From Maricaulis maris_C (GTDB taxonomy: Bacteria; Pseudomonadota; Alphaproteobacteria; Caulobacterales; Maricaulaceae), in contig NZ_JAGDYT010000003.1 of assembly GCF_049116555.1 (NCBI RefSeq), positions 162,431 to 226,430 of the forward strand: 64,000 nt of DNA. Reading direction: 5' to 3'. The position numbers and the translations under genes are program-made. The notes under the pieces were generated by a model. It was given only the letters and a program-made list of their open reading frames with translations. It made no database searches and had not been told where the DNA came from. Below are positions 26,716 to 36,388 of the stretch, in pieces. Each line of letters begins with the position of its first letter. The first letter of the stretch is position 1.

Positions 26716-27657
26716 ATGAGCACCCCATCCCCAGCCCAACCCCACCCGGTTGGGAATGACCGCAAACTGTCTGACTGCGTCAGCCGAGACGACCTGCGCG
26801 CGCTATCCCGAACGACGAACTGGCAGGGGGTGCTCATGCTGGGCGGCAATATCGCGCTTCTGGCCGCTGCCTTCACGCTTGCCATCATCTGGCCCAACCC
26901 GCTGACCTTTCTGGTCGCCATACTGATCATCGCCGGCCGTCAGCTAGGCCTTTCCATCGTGCTGCATGACTGCGCTCATAACGCGCTCTTCCGTTCGCCC
27001 GGGCTCAATGAGTTCGCGGGGCAGTGGATCGGCGGAGCGGCGGTCGATGTGCCGCTGCAGCTTTATCGCGACTACCACCTCAACCATCACCGACATGCCG
27101 GCACGGACGCGGACCCGGACCAGGGTCTGGTGAAGTCCTATCCGGTGACACGTGACAGCCTGCGCCGTAAATTCACGCGCGACCTCACCGGCCGGACCGC
27201 TACCCGTGACTTGATCATGGCCTGGCGCAAGCCGGACTGGCGCGCCAAGCTGCCCTTCCTCACCTTCCAGCTCGTGCTGGTCGCATCGCTTGCCGCGGCG
27301 GGTGCGGTCTGGGCCTACGCCCTCTGGTGGGGGGCCCGAATTTTCGTCTATCCAGCGATCATGCGGCTGAGGAATATCGGCGAACACGGCGTCGCCATCG
27401 ACCGCTACAATACCGAGCCGCGCCTCAATACCCACACCACCGTCGCGCGCTGGTTCGAGCGCCTTCTGGTGGCGCCCAACAACGTCAACTACCATCTGGA
27501 ACACCACATGTTCGCCGCCGTCCCGCCCTACAATTTGCGGCGACTGCACCGCTTGCTGGCGTCAGGCGGTTATTATGACGGCTATGCCTGCGTCACCCGC
27601 GGCTATCCGGCGATGCTGGCCAAGGCGGTGCGACCACAAACGCAGCAGGCTGCCTGA
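26716..27657 (+). CDS. Membrane fatty acid desaturase family protein
   Basis: A protein of 313 residues with the three His boxes of membrane di-iron desaturases/hydroxylases: HDCAH (84-88), HLNHHRHAG (from 121) and HLEHH (260-264). Hydrophobic hairpins lie before box 1 and before box 3. It probably desaturates or hydroxylates a fatty acyl or carotenoid-like lipid; the substrate is unknown. ATG 26716 has CAGGA 4-5 bp upstream. The ABC operon starts 75 bp downstream on the same strand. Confidence 0.85.
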   Translation: MSTPSPAQPHPVGNDRKLSDCVSRDDLRALSRTTNWQGVLMLGGNIALLAAAFTLAIIWPNPLTFLVAILIIAGRQLGLSIVLHDCAHNALFRSPGLNEFAGQWIGGAAVDVPLQLYRDYHLNHHRHAGTDADPDQGLVKSYPVTRDSLRRKFTRDLTGRTATRDLIMAWRKPDWRAKLPFLTFQLVLVASLAAAGAVWAYALWWGARIFVYPAIMRLRNIGEHGVAIDRYNTEPRLNTHTTVARWFERLLVAPNNVNYHLEHHMFAAVPPYNLRRLHRLLASGGYYDGYACVTRGYPAMLAKAVRPQTQQAA

Positions 27658-27732
27658 GGCGTCTTGTCGCCTCGCATCGGTTACACCAGCCTGCAATCAA
27701 TGGGTGTAGCGGAAACCGGAAGGAGTACGGTC

Positions 27733-28482
27733 GTGACGCGGACAAAAGCAACCGCAGCCCACCGGTTCCAAAGTGACGGCCCGCCCTGCTTCGAGACGCG
27801 AGGTCTGTCCCGCGATTTCGGAGAAGGCCCGACCCGCGTCCGGGCGTTGCGGGGTGTTGACCTTACAATCCCGGCCGGTGAGGTCATCGTCCTGCTGGGC
27901 GCGTCAGGATCAGGCAAGTCCACCCTGCTCAATATTCTCGGCGGGCTGGACCGCGCGACCGAGGGTGATTTCAAGTTCCGCGGGCGGGACATGACCCAAA
28001 TCAGCGAGACCGAGCTGACCCGGTTCAGACGCGACCATGTCGGCTTCGTGTTCCAGTTCTACAATCTCATGCCCAGTCTCACCGCGCAGGAAAATGTGGA
28101 GCTGGTCACAGAGATCGCGACCCACCCCATGCCGGCGCGCGACGCGCTGGCCCTGGTCGATCTGACCGACCGCGCCGATCACTTTCCTTCGGAAATGTCA
28201 GGCGGCGAACAACAGCGCGTGGCAATCGCCAGAGCGATCGCCAAGCGTCCGGAGGTCATGCTGTGTGACGAACCAACCGGAGCGCTGGACAGCGCCACGG
28301 GCGTGCGGGTCTTGCAAGCCTTGAAGCGGGTGAACCGGGAGCTGGGGTCCACCGTCCTGCTCATCACCCACAATGCCGGAGTGGCCGCCATGGCCGACCG
28401 CGTCATCACACTGGCTGATGGCCAGGTGCGCGAAGAACGGGTCAATGACGACCCGATCGACCCGGAAGCCCTGACCTGGTGA
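27733..28482 (+). CDS. ABC transporter ATP-binding protein (LolD/MacB/DevA class)
   Basis: A protein of 249 residues with Walker A GASGSGKST (56-64), a Q-loop (FVFQFYNLMPSLTAQENVEL), signature MSGGEQQRVAIARA, Walker B VMLCDEPTGALD and switch His in LLITHNAG. The FQFYNLMPSLTAQENV block is typical of ATPases paired with FtsX-type permeases. GTG 27733 is chosen because AGGAG lies 7 bp upstream; an ATG at 27700 lacks a site. The next gene begins within its stop (GTGA overlap). Confidence 0.9.
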   Translation: MTRTKATAAHRFQSDGPPCFETRGLSRDFGEGPTRVRALRGVDLTIPAGEVIVLLGASGSGKSTLLNILGGLDRATEGDFKFRGRDMTQISETELTRFRRDHVGFVFQFYNLMPSLTAQENVELVTEIATHPMPARDALALVDLTDRADHFPSEMSGGEQQRVAIARAIAKRPEVMLCDEPTGALDSATGVRVLQALKRVNRELGSTVLLITHNAGVAAMADRVITLADGQVREERVNDDPIDPEALTW

Positions 28483-30878
28483 GCCGCGGCCGTCGGGATA
28501 TGGCCGCAGCTCTGCCGGCGCGGCTGGACCGCAAGATGGTGCGGGACTTGTGGGCAATCCGTCTCCAGGCCCTGGCCATCGCGCTTGTGGTGGCCGCCGG
28601 TGTGGCCGTCCACGTCGTCGCTGCCGGCATGCTGGACAGTCTGCAGGAAACCCGAGACGCCTATTATGATCGATACCGGTTCGCCGATGTCTGGGCTCCG
28701 GTCGTGCGGGCACCCGACAGTGCCGCGGAGACGCTACGGGACATCCCGGGAATCGCCAGCGTCCAGACCCGGGTGCGCGAGGCCGCCCTGTTCAATATGC
28801 CCGGCCTGTCTGCTCCCGCCACCGGAGTCATGCTGTCGCTGCCGGAAGCCGGGCTGGCTGCCGTCAACCGGATCCATCTGACCGGGGGCCGTCGCCCCGC
28901 TACCGGCGAACGCGACGCGATCGTGCTGCTGGACGGTTTCGCCCGCGCTCACAATCTGTCCATCGGCGACACGGTCACGGCAACTGTCCGTGGAGGACGC
29001 GAACAGTTCCGCGTGGTCGGCACCGCCCTGTCACCGGAATATGTGTATGCCATCGCGCCCGGCCAGCTCGTGCCTGATCCGCGCCTGTTCGGCGTCGCCT
29101 GGATGGGCCGCGACGCTCTGGAACAGGCCGCCGACGCGACCGGCGCTTTCACCGAGATCGCCTTCACGCTGCAGCCCGGCGCCAGCGAGCCGGCGATCCT
29201 CGATGCACTGGACCGGCAACTTGCTCCGTGGGGCGCCCCCGGAGCCTATGGACGCGAGGACCACTTTTCCGACGCCTTTGTCTCAAGCGAGATCAACCAG
29301 CTGGATACGATGGCGTCATTGCTGCCGCCGGTCTTTCTGATCGTGGCCGCCTTTCTGGTGAATGTCGTGCTGACCCGGTTGATCGCAATGGAGCGCGCCC
29401 AGATCGGCCTGCTGAAGGCTTTCGGCTACAGCTCACGCGCGGTCATCACCCACTACGCGAAATTTGCCTTGGCCATCGGGTTTGTCGGCCTGTCACTCGG
29501 TGTGGGCGGTGGGGTTTGGCTGGGCCGCCTGATGGCGGCGATGTATATAGAATACTACCACTTTCCCTTCCTGCTCTTCGAACTGCCTGCCTCCATCTAC
29601 GCCTCGTCCTTGATCGTCACACTGTCGGCCGTCGGCGGCGGGGCTGTCCTGGCCGGCTTGCGCACGGCGCGCCTTTCTCCGGCCGAAGCGATGCGCCCCT
29701 CTCAGCCGCCGGATTATTCCCGGGCGCTTGGCGCCACCCTGGCGCGCTGGCGGCGTTTCGACCAGCAATCGCGCATGATCCTGCGCCATGTCCTGCGCTG
29801 GCCGGCGCGCGCTGCCTTCACCCTCGCGGGGATTACCGTATCCGGAGCGCTGCTGGTTTCGTCCATGTACTTCCTCGACGCCATGGACGCGATGATCGAC
29901 GCCCATTTCAATCTCGCCAATCGACAGGATGTTTCGGTGACGCTGGTCGAGCCTCGGTCACGGGCGGCCCTGCACGAGATTGCTCGGCTTCCGGGGGTGC
30001 TCGCGGCCGAGCCGGTGCGCCACGCACCGGCGCGACTGCGCTTTGGCGGCCATGAGGAACGCATCGCGCTGACCGGGTCGCCGCAGGACGCTATGCTGTC
30101 CCGTCTGATCGGCGCGGACGGTTTGCCGGTCATGCCACCGCCGGGCGGGCTGGTTCTTTCGCGCGATATCGCCACACCCCTGGGCCTGCGCCCCGGCAAT
30201 TGGGTCGAGGTGGAGATTACCGAGGGCCACCGCCCCGTCCTCTACCTGCCTGTCAGCAATGTCGTCACCACGCTGATCGGATCCGGCGCCCTGATCGAAA
30301 TCAATGACCTCAACGCCCTGATGGGCGAAAGCGACATGATCACCGGTGCTGTTCTCCGGATCGATCCGGATCACGCCGATGACCTCTACTCAGCCCTGAA
30401 AGAAGCCCCGGGGGTTGCGGAAGTCGGGCTGCAAAACGAGGCCCGGCGTCGCTTTCAGGAAATCATGGACGAGGTCATTGGCGCATCAATCTTCATCTAC
30501 ACCGTATTCGCCGGACTGATCGCAGTCGGGGTGGTCTATAACAGTGTGCGCATCGCCTTTTCCGAGCGCGAGCATGAACTCGCCGTGCTGCGCGTCCTCG
30601 GCTTCAGCCGCGGTGAAGTCGCTTACGTCCTGCTCGGTGAAATCGCGCTTCTGACCTTGCTCGCCCTGCCTCTGGGCGCAGCACTGGGCGCTGGCCTGTC
30701 CTGGTATTTCGCCCAGGCCATGAGCTCGGACCTGTTTCGCCTGCCCTTTATCATCGACCCCAGCACCTTCGGCTATTCGGCTCTTGTCGTCGTGGTTGTC
30801 GCCCTGTCCTCAGGCCTGATGGTCCGGGCTCGACTCAACCGGCTCGACATGGTCGCAGCTCTGAAAACGGGAGACTAG
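28479..30878 (+). CDS. ABC transporter permease with two FtsX domains
   Basis: A protein of 799 residues. An N-terminal helix (LQALAIALVVAAGVAVHVVAAG) is followed by a periplasmic domain and a first FtsX block (about residues 275-400, VVLTRLIAMERAQIGLLKAFGYSS). A second periplasmic domain and a C-terminal FtsX block follow (IAVGVVYNSVRIAFSEREHELAVLRVLGFSRGE). This duplicated layout resembles the large LolCE/YbbP-like permeases rather than the single-FtsX DevC. GTG 28479 overlaps the ATPase stop by 4 bp; ATG 28500 is the alternative start. It probably acts as an exporter or extractor of lipophilic cargo with the neighbouring ATPase and adaptor. Confidence 0.88.
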   Translation: MSRGRRDMAAALPARLDRKMVRDLWAIRLQALAIALVVAAGVAVHVVAAGMLDSLQETRDAYYDRYRFADVWAPVVRAPDSAAETLRDIPGIASVQTRVREAALFNMPGLSAPATGVMLSLPEAGLAAVNRIHLTGGRRPATGERDAIVLLDGFARAHNLSIGDTVTATVRGGREQFRVVGTALSPEYVYAIAPGQLVPDPRLFGVAWMGRDALEQAADATGAFTEIAFTLQPGASEPAILDALDRQLAPWGAPGAYGREDHFSDAFVSSEINQLDTMASLLPPVFLIVAAFLVNVVLTRLIAMERAQIGLLKAFGYSSRAVITHYAKFALAIGFVGLSLGVGGGVWLGRLMAAMYIEYYHFPFLLFELPASIYASSLIVTLSAVGGGAVLAGLRTARLSPAEAMRPSQPPDYSRALGATLARWRRFDQQSRMILRHVLRWPARAAFTLAGITVSGALLVSSMYFLDAMDAMIDAHFNLANRQDVSVTLVEPRSRAALHEIARLPGVLAAEPVRHAPARLRFGGHEERIALTGSPQDAMLSRLIGADGLPVMPPPGGLVLSRDIATPLGLRPGNWVEVEITEGHRPVLYLPVSNVVTTLIGSGALIEINDLNALMGESDMITGAVLRIDPDHADDLYSALKEAPGVAEVGLQNEARRRFQEIMDEVIGASIFIYTVFAGLIAVGVVYNSVRIAFSEREHELAVLRVLGFSRGEVAYVLLGEIALLTLLALPLGAALGAGLSWYFAQAMSSDLFRLPFIIDPSTFGYSALVVVVVALSSGLMVRARLNRLDMVAALKTGD

Positions 30879-30887
30879 GAAACCGTC

Positions 30888-32093
30888 ATGACGCTTCGCT
30901 TCCGAACCGTATTCTGGACCGCCGCCGGCCTGGCCGTGTTGGCCACCATCATCTGGAGTTTCTGGCCGAAGCCGGTCCGAGTCGATACGGCACCGGCTGC
31001 GACCGGCTCGATGACGGTGGAGATTCGGGATGAGGGCCGAACCCGGATCCGCGATGTCTATGCCATTGCTGCACCGGTCTCCGGACGTCTCCTGCGCCTT
31101 GACCTGGAAGCGGGAGACCGGATCGAGACCGGAGATGTCCTCGCCCGCATCCTGCCGTCCGAACCCTCCATTCTGGACACGCGCAGCCAGGGCGAAGCGG
31201 AGGCTGCGATCCACCTGGCCGAAGCAGCCCTGTCGGCAGCCCGTGCCGAGGCCCAGACGGCCGCGTCCGTGCTTGATCTCGCCCGTGAGGACCACACGCG
31301 AATTGACCGACTGCGCGCAACCGGGATCGCCTCGCAGGCACAACTTGATCGCGCCGCCGCAGACCTGCGCGGCGCCGAGGCCGCGGCCAACCGGGCCCAG
31401 GCAGCCATCCGCATGCGCGAAGCCGAGATCGAAGCAGCCCGCATCCATCTGCACGGCGCCGGGTCCGGCGCTCAGACCACTGCCATTTTCGACATTCGCT
31501 CCCCGATCAATGGCGTCGTCCTCCAGGTCCGTCGGGAAAGCGAGGGCCCGGTCGCCGCCGGCGCTCCCTTGGTCGAGATCGGCGATCTGGCCGGACTAGA
31601 AATTGTCGCCGAATTCCTGTCGGCAGATGCAGTTCAGACCGAGCCGGGCGATTCAGCCAGCATCACCGGCTGGCGCCGCGACGCGCCACCTCTCCCCGCC
31701 CGAGTGCGCCGGGTGGAACCCTATGGGTTCGAACAATTTTCCCCTCTGGGCGTTGAGGAACAACGGGTCAATATCGTGCTGGACTTCACGGGACCACCAG
31801 AAGACTGGGGAGCCCTGGGCCATGGCTATCGGGTCGAGGCTGCGATCACGGTCTGGCAGCGCGATGATGCCTTGCAAGTCCCTGTCGCCGCCCTTTTCCG
31901 CCATGATCGGGAATGGGCCGTGTACCGCATCGAGACCGGTCGCGCCCGCCTGACCCCGGTCGTGATCGGCCAGGATAATGGTATCCAGGCCGAAGTCCTT
32001 GAGGGCCTGTCCGCGGGCGATCGGGTCGTTCTCTATCCGGGCGAAGGTGTTACCGACGGCGTCGGGGTGCGGGAACGGTCCGTGATCGAATAG
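30888..32093 (+). CDS. HlyD-family periplasmic adaptor (membrane fusion protein)
   Basis: A protein of 401 residues. It has one N-terminal TM helix (TAAGLAVLATIIWSF), a lipoyl/barrel-sandwich half (RIRDVYAIAAPVSGRLLRLDLEAGDRI), and a long Ala-rich alpha-hairpin coiled coil (about 90-185). The second lipoyl half (IRSPINGVVLQV) and a beta-barrel/membrane-proximal domain ending VLYPGEGVTDGVGV follow. AGGA lies 7 bp before ATG 30888, 10 bp after the permease stop. It should link the ABC permease to an outer-membrane channel. No TolC gene is nearby. Confidence 0.9.
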   Translation: MTLRFRTVFWTAAGLAVLATIIWSFWPKPVRVDTAPAATGSMTVEIRDEGRTRIRDVYAIAAPVSGRLLRLDLEAGDRIETGDVLARILPSEPSILDTRSQGEAEAAIHLAEAALSAARAEAQTAASVLDLAREDHTRIDRLRATGIASQAQLDRAAADLRGAEAAANRAQAAIRMREAEIEAARIHLHGAGSGAQTTAIFDIRSPINGVVLQVRRESEGPVAAGAPLVEIGDLAGLEIVAEFLSADAVQTEPGDSASITGWRRDAPPLPARVRRVEPYGFEQFSPLGVEEQRVNIVLDFTGPPEDWGALGHGYRVEAAITVWQRDDALQVPVAALFRHDREWAVYRIETGRARLTPVVIGQDNGIQAEVLEGLSAGDRVVLYPGEGVTDGVGVRERSVIE

Positions 32094-32150
32094 AGGTCGG
32101 GCGGGAGGCCGCGCGCCGACTGGAAAGCGTTGCTGTCCGCCGCCGGGACC

Positions 32151-33404
32151 TCACTCCCCCGCCGGATAGAACGCCGCCTGCATCGCCCGCTGGGTCAGCG
32201 GCTGGAGTTCCGGCATGCCGGCCCCGGCATTGCGCTGGACCATGCCGACAAAGACGATGTCATGCGTGGGGTCGGCCCAGAACCAGGTCATGGCCCGGCC
32301 ATCCCAGAGATAGGTCCCCTCGCCCACGGCAACGCCGCCACGCTCCGGGTCCGTGACCACGACCCCATTATAGCCGTATTGATAACCCGGCCGTATCTGC
32401 TGGAAACCAATCCCGAACCCGCCAGCCGCGACCGCATCGCTGAGATGATTGGTCATGATTGTCGTGACCGAGTCGGCCTCCAGAATTCGCTTGCCGCCCA
32501 GCTCGCCACGCTGCAGCAACATGCGGCCGAAACGCAGATAATCATCCGCTGTCGAGAACAGACCGCCACCGCCCCAGGCAAAGCCCGGCAGGGTGAACGG
32601 GTCAAGGAAGAGTGCGTCGGCCGGGTTTTCAACCTGAAGCCGACCGTCGCGCCAATCATAATTCGTGGCCAGTCGGTCTGCCTCGGCCGGATCGACCGAA
32701 AACCCGGTATCCGGCATGCCCAGCGGCGTAAAGATATGATCTCGCATGTAATCGGCCAGGCTTTGCCCGCTCAGCCGCTCGACAATGATGCCCTGCAAAT
32801 CCATCGACAGCGAGTAGCGCCACGCACTGCCCGGCTCGGCATGGAGCGGCAGGGTCGACAGCGTTTCAAGGAAGGCCTCGGGCGTCGGCGACGACCACAG
32901 CTCGGCCGCGCGATAACGATCATCCACCCAGCCATCTTGAAAGCCATAGGAAAAGCCCGCCGTATGGGTCATCAGCTGGGCCATGGTCGGCGCGCGAACC
33001 GGCGGCGTGATGATCGGCACGCTGTCCTCATCAAGGCCCCGGAACACGCCAATATTTGCCAGCTCGGGCAGGAAGGCCGTGACCGGATCATCAGGGTGCC
33101 ACAGACCTCGCTCGAACAGCTGCATCATCGCCACGGCGGTTACGGGCTTGGTCATGGAGTAGATGCGTACAATGGTGTCCGTCTCCATCGGCGCGCCGCT
33201 TTCAAGGTCGCGAACGCCCTGACCCCAGCGCCCGACAAGGGCGTCGCCCTGCCAGACCGTGACGGCGGCACCGGCGAGCTCGCCGTCGTCGATCAGGGGC
33301 TGAAGCGCCTCGGCAACCGGCTCGATGATGCGTGGCTCGACTGTCCCGGGACCACCCCCGCAAGCGGCCAGCACAAGCATCGCCATTCCCGCCAATATCC
33401 GCAT
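32151..33404 (-). CDS. Class C beta-lactamase-like serine hydrolase lipoprotein
   Basis: A protein of 417 residues. The lipoprotein signal ends LVLAAC (Cys15). The serine hydrolase domain has S83-M-T-K86 (IYSMTKPVTAVAMM), the second motif Y-S-L in WRYSLSMDLQGIIVERLSG, and a C-terminal TYLWDGRAMTWFWADP that corresponds to the third motif region. This is the esterase/DD-peptidase-like group (COG1680), not necessarily a true beta-lactamase. ATG 33404 has GGGAG 7 bp upstream. It converges with the adaptor gene. Confidence 0.87.
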   Translation of the reverse strand: MRILAGMAMLVLAACGGGPGTVEPRIIEPVAEALQPLIDDGELAGAAVTVWQGDALVGRWGQGVRDLESGAPMETDTIVRIYSMTKPVTAVAMMQLFERGLWHPDDPVTAFLPELANIGVFRGLDEDSVPIITPPVRAPTMAQLMTHTAGFSYGFQDGWVDDRYRAAELWSSPTPEAFLETLSTLPLHAEPGSAWRYSLSMDLQGIIVERLSGQSLADYMRDHIFTPLGMPDTGFSVDPAEADRLATNYDWRDGRLQVENPADALFLDPFTLPGFAWGGGGLFSTADDYLRFGRMLLQRGELGGKRILEADSVTTIMTNHLSDAVAAGGFGIGFQQIRPGYQYGYNGVVVTDPERGGVAVGEGTYLWDGRAMTWFWADPTHDIVFVGMVQRNAGAGMPELQPLTQRAMQAAFYPAGE

Positions 33405-33546
33405 GCCCGTCTCCCGGTTTGTCCTTGATGTGGGGAAAACCTGTCACAGACCGTTGTTAGCGCCAACAAATTGATACGGGGCAGAGGGCGACGCACCGCA
33501 TCACGACCTGCCGTGCTGTCACGCAATGGCTGCGGGAAAGGCGGTC

Positions 33547-34830
33547 TCAGTCAGCGAGTGATCGCAGCGCATCGGTGTCCGCGCTATAGAGATACCAGGC
33601 TGGCCCCTCGACGCCGCGCGCGCGCACGACGAAATGCGCCAGCGCATCATCCCAGCTCCAAAGGTCAATCCGGTCGCCTGCCAGATGCGCGGCAACCCGG
33701 CGCTGAATTTCAGCAAAGCGCTCATCGAGATAATAGCGTACCGGCACGGGGTCCCGCCATTCCACGCCAATGGCACGGCCGGTATTTGGGTCCATCAGGA
33801 AACCGTTGAAGGCTTCCCAGCGGCCCCGGAGTCCGATCTGCGACACCTCGTCGACAAGGCCTTCAAGCATTACCTGCGAGACCTCGCCGGTGCGGACATC
33901 GTGAATATGGATTGCAACCTCGTCTTCATGAGGAATGGCCGCGAAGACAATGCCGGTTCCATCGCGAAGCAGACCACCGACGCCGCGTTCCTGGACGGTC
34001 CAATGTGACTGATAGGTATCCGGCCAAACAGCCGGATCGCCCAAGGTGATCAAACCCGGTGTCAGAACGTCCCGGCCATTCCCGCTAAACCAGAACATCC
34101 GCGCAGCGGATCGGGCATAGCTGACCTCAACACCTCCCATCGCGTCGAGATTGGCGGCCGAGTCTACACCCGTCGCAACGTCATGCGGATCGACATCATC
34201 CGGCAAATCCAGCCATAGCTGACGCTCATAAATCGGAATCCCGTACCGTGCGGTCACGGAGGGTTCGCGAAAAAACCCTGTTCCGTCATCGACGCCGAAT
34301 TCATTGGCTTCGAAATTGTAATTGGGACGGTCCAAAAGCCTGGCCTCGCGGATCAGGACACGGTCAGGATCGCCCGAAATCAGGGATTCAAGCTGCCAGG
34401 CCGCAGGCCATTCAGCGATCAGGTCACCGTCAGTCGACAGGATGACGGAGCGCCGGAACTCGCCGCCCCGCCGCACCCGGATGACACGCGCTTCGCTCCA
34501 GACATCCAGCAGAATTTCGTCATCATTCAACCAGGTGACATTGCCGAACCAGCGCGCATTCTCCACCACGCTTGGTCCGTTGCTGTAGCTTGAGACTCGG
34601 AAACGCCGATCCAGATCAAGCTCGGTGAGCGCGATGCGGCGAAGGGCGCTGAGGGGGGCATCCGTTGGGCCGATCAGCAATTCCGGCTCATCAGAGTGCA
34701 CCACAATCGCGATTCGCTCGCCATCCGCTGAAAGTGCCGCACTGGCAGGTCCTGGCGCGGGCTGGGCAGCACCAGACGCAGCACCCAGCGCCCAGGCCAC
34801 AGCCATGAAGATCACAATTCTGGCCCGCAA
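33547..34830 (-). CDS. Exported propeller-like protein resembling the N-terminal half of S9 peptidases
   Basis: A protein of 427 residues with a signal peptide (MAVAWALGAASGAA...). The body is a run of W/D-rich beta-strand repeats such as NVTWLNDDEILLDVWSE and FVVRARGVEGPAWYLYSADTDALRSL. The last motif is what precedes the alpha/beta-hydrolase domain in S9 prolyl oligopeptidases, but translation stops there and the next 142 bp do not encode a catalytic domain. The start is taken as TTG 34830 after GGGGTGAG; ATG 34806 is the alternative. It may be a pseudo-peptidase or a binding protein. Confidence 0.66.
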   Translation of the reverse strand: MRARIVIFMAVAWALGAASGAAQPAPGPASAALSADGERIAIVVHSDEPELLIGPTDAPLSALRRIALTELDLDRRFRVSSYSNGPSVVENARWFGNVTWLNDDEILLDVWSEARVIRVRRGGEFRRSVILSTDGDLIAEWPAAWQLESLISGDPDRVLIREARLLDRPNYNFEANEFGVDDGTGFFREPSVTARYGIPIYERQLWLDLPDDVDPHDVATGVDSAANLDAMGGVEVSYARSAARMFWFSGNGRDVLTPGLITLGDPAVWPDTYQSHWTVQERGVGGLLRDGTGIVFAAIPHEDEVAIHIHDVRTGEVSQVMLEGLVDEVSQIGLRGRWEAFNGFLMDPNTGRAIGVEWRDPVPVRYYLDERFAEIQRRVAAHLAGDRIDLWSWDDALAHFVVRARGVEGPAWYLYSADTDALRSLAD

Positions 34831-34855
34831 TGCTCACCCCCCGGTGTGTCTTGCT

Positions 34856-36388
34856 CTAAAGCGGAATATTATCGTGCTTCTTCCAGGGGTTCTCCGCTTT
34901 CTTGTTCTTAAGCGTCCGTAGAGCCGAGATCAGGCGTTTGCGCGTGTTGTGCGGCATGATGACGTCGTCGATATAGCCGCGTCCGGCGGCAACGAAAGGA
35001 TTGGCGAAGCGATCTTCATATTCCTTTGCGTGGGCCGCCATCTTGTCGGCGTCCGCGGCATCCTTGCGGTGGATGATCTCGGCAGCGCCCTTGGCGCCCA
35101 TGACCGCGATCTCGGCGGTTGGCCAGGCGTAGTTGACGTCGCCGCGCAGATGTTTCGAGCTCATCACATCATAGGCGCCGCCATAGGCCTTGCGGGTGAT
35201 GACGGTCAGCTTGGGCACCGTCGCCTCGGCATAGGCGAAGAGGAGTTTGGCGCCATGCTTGATCAGGCCGCCATATTCCTGCTTCGTGCCGGGCAGGAAG
35301 CCGGGCACGTCGACAAAGGTGACGATCGGGATATTGAAGGCGTCGCAGAAGCGCACGAAGCGACCGGCCTTGCGGCTGGCATCGCTGTCGAGCACGCCGG
35401 CCAGCGACATCGGCTGATTGGCGACAAAGCCGACCGGCTGGCCGTCGAGACGGCCGAAACCGGTGACGATATTCGCGGCATAGTCCGGCGCGATCTCGAA
35501 GAAATCGCCCTCATCCGCCACCTTCTCGATCAATTCCTTGATGTCGTAGGGCTTGTTCGGGTTGGACGGAACGAGCGTGTCGAGGCTGGGCTCCTGACGG
35601 TCGGCGACGTCGTGGCTGGGACGCTTGGGCGGGGTTTCGCGATTGGACAGCGGCAGGAAGTCGATCAGACGACGCAGCTGGACCAGGGCCTCGATATCAT
35701 TCTCGAAGGCGCCATCGGCAACGCCGGACTTCTTGGCATGGACGGAGGCGCCGCCGAGCTCTTCATGGGTGACCGTCTCATTGGTGACGGTCTTCACCAC
35801 GTCGGGGCCGGTCACATACATGTAGGACGTGTCCTTCACCATGAAGATGAAGTCAGTGATGGCGGGAGAATAGACATCGCCGCCGGCGCACGGCCCCATG
35901 ATCATGGAGATTTGCGGCACGACGCCTGACGCCAGTGTGTTCTGCAGGAAAATGTCGGCATATCCCCCCAGCGAGGCGACACCTTCCTGGATACGGGCAC
36001 CGCCGGCATCGAAAATCCCGATCACCGGAGCGCCATTCTGGATGGCGGCCTTCTGGATCTTGACGATTTTCTGGGCGTGGGTCTCTGAAAGCGACCCGCC
36101 AAAAACGGTGAAGTCCTTGGAAAAAAGATAGACCAGACGGCCATTGATCGTGCCATGGCCGGTAACAACGCCATCCCCGGGAATTTTCTTTTCGGCCATG
36201 CCGAAATCGACGCAGCGATGCTCGACGAACATGTCCCACTCCTCGAAGGAGCCGTCGTCCAGCAGGAGTTCAATCCGCTCGCGCGCCGAAAGCTTGCCCT
36301 TGGTGTGCTGCGCGGCGATCCGCTTCTCGCCACCGCCCATGCGAGCCGCAGCCCGCTTGGCTTCGAGCTGTTCGATCACGTCTTTCAT
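34856..36388 (-). CDS. pccB: Propionyl-CoA carboxylase beta subunit (carboxyltransferase)
   Basis: A protein of 510 residues, the normal PccB length, with the two crotonase-like CT halves. Motifs are GIFDAGGARIQEGVASLGGY, seen in parts, PQISMIMGPCAGGDVYSPA, FVDVPGFLPGTKQEYGGLI and TRKAYGGAYDVMSSK. The C-terminus KKHDNIPL is typical of PccB. ATG 36388 is chosen (AAGGA 6 bp upstream) over TTG 36394. Its partner PccA is at 21551-23560, so the two subunits are encoded in separate operons. Confidence 0.93.
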   Translation of the reverse strand: MKDVIEQLEAKRAAARMGGGEKRIAAQHTKGKLSARERIELLLDDGSFEEWDMFVEHRCVDFGMAEKKIPGDGVVTGHGTINGRLVYLFSKDFTVFGGSLSETHAQKIVKIQKAAIQNGAPVIGIFDAGGARIQEGVASLGGYADIFLQNTLASGVVPQISMIMGPCAGGDVYSPAITDFIFMVKDTSYMYVTGPDVVKTVTNETVTHEELGGASVHAKKSGVADGAFENDIEALVQLRRLIDFLPLSNRETPPKRPSHDVADRQEPSLDTLVPSNPNKPYDIKELIEKVADEGDFFEIAPDYAANIVTGFGRLDGQPVGFVANQPMSLAGVLDSDASRKAGRFVRFCDAFNIPIVTFVDVPGFLPGTKQEYGGLIKHGAKLLFAYAEATVPKLTVITRKAYGGAYDVMSSKHLRGDVNYAWPTAEIAVMGAKGAAEIIHRKDAADADKMAAHAKEYEDRFANPFVAAGRGYIDDVIMPHNTRKRLISALRTLKNKKAENPWKKHDNIPL

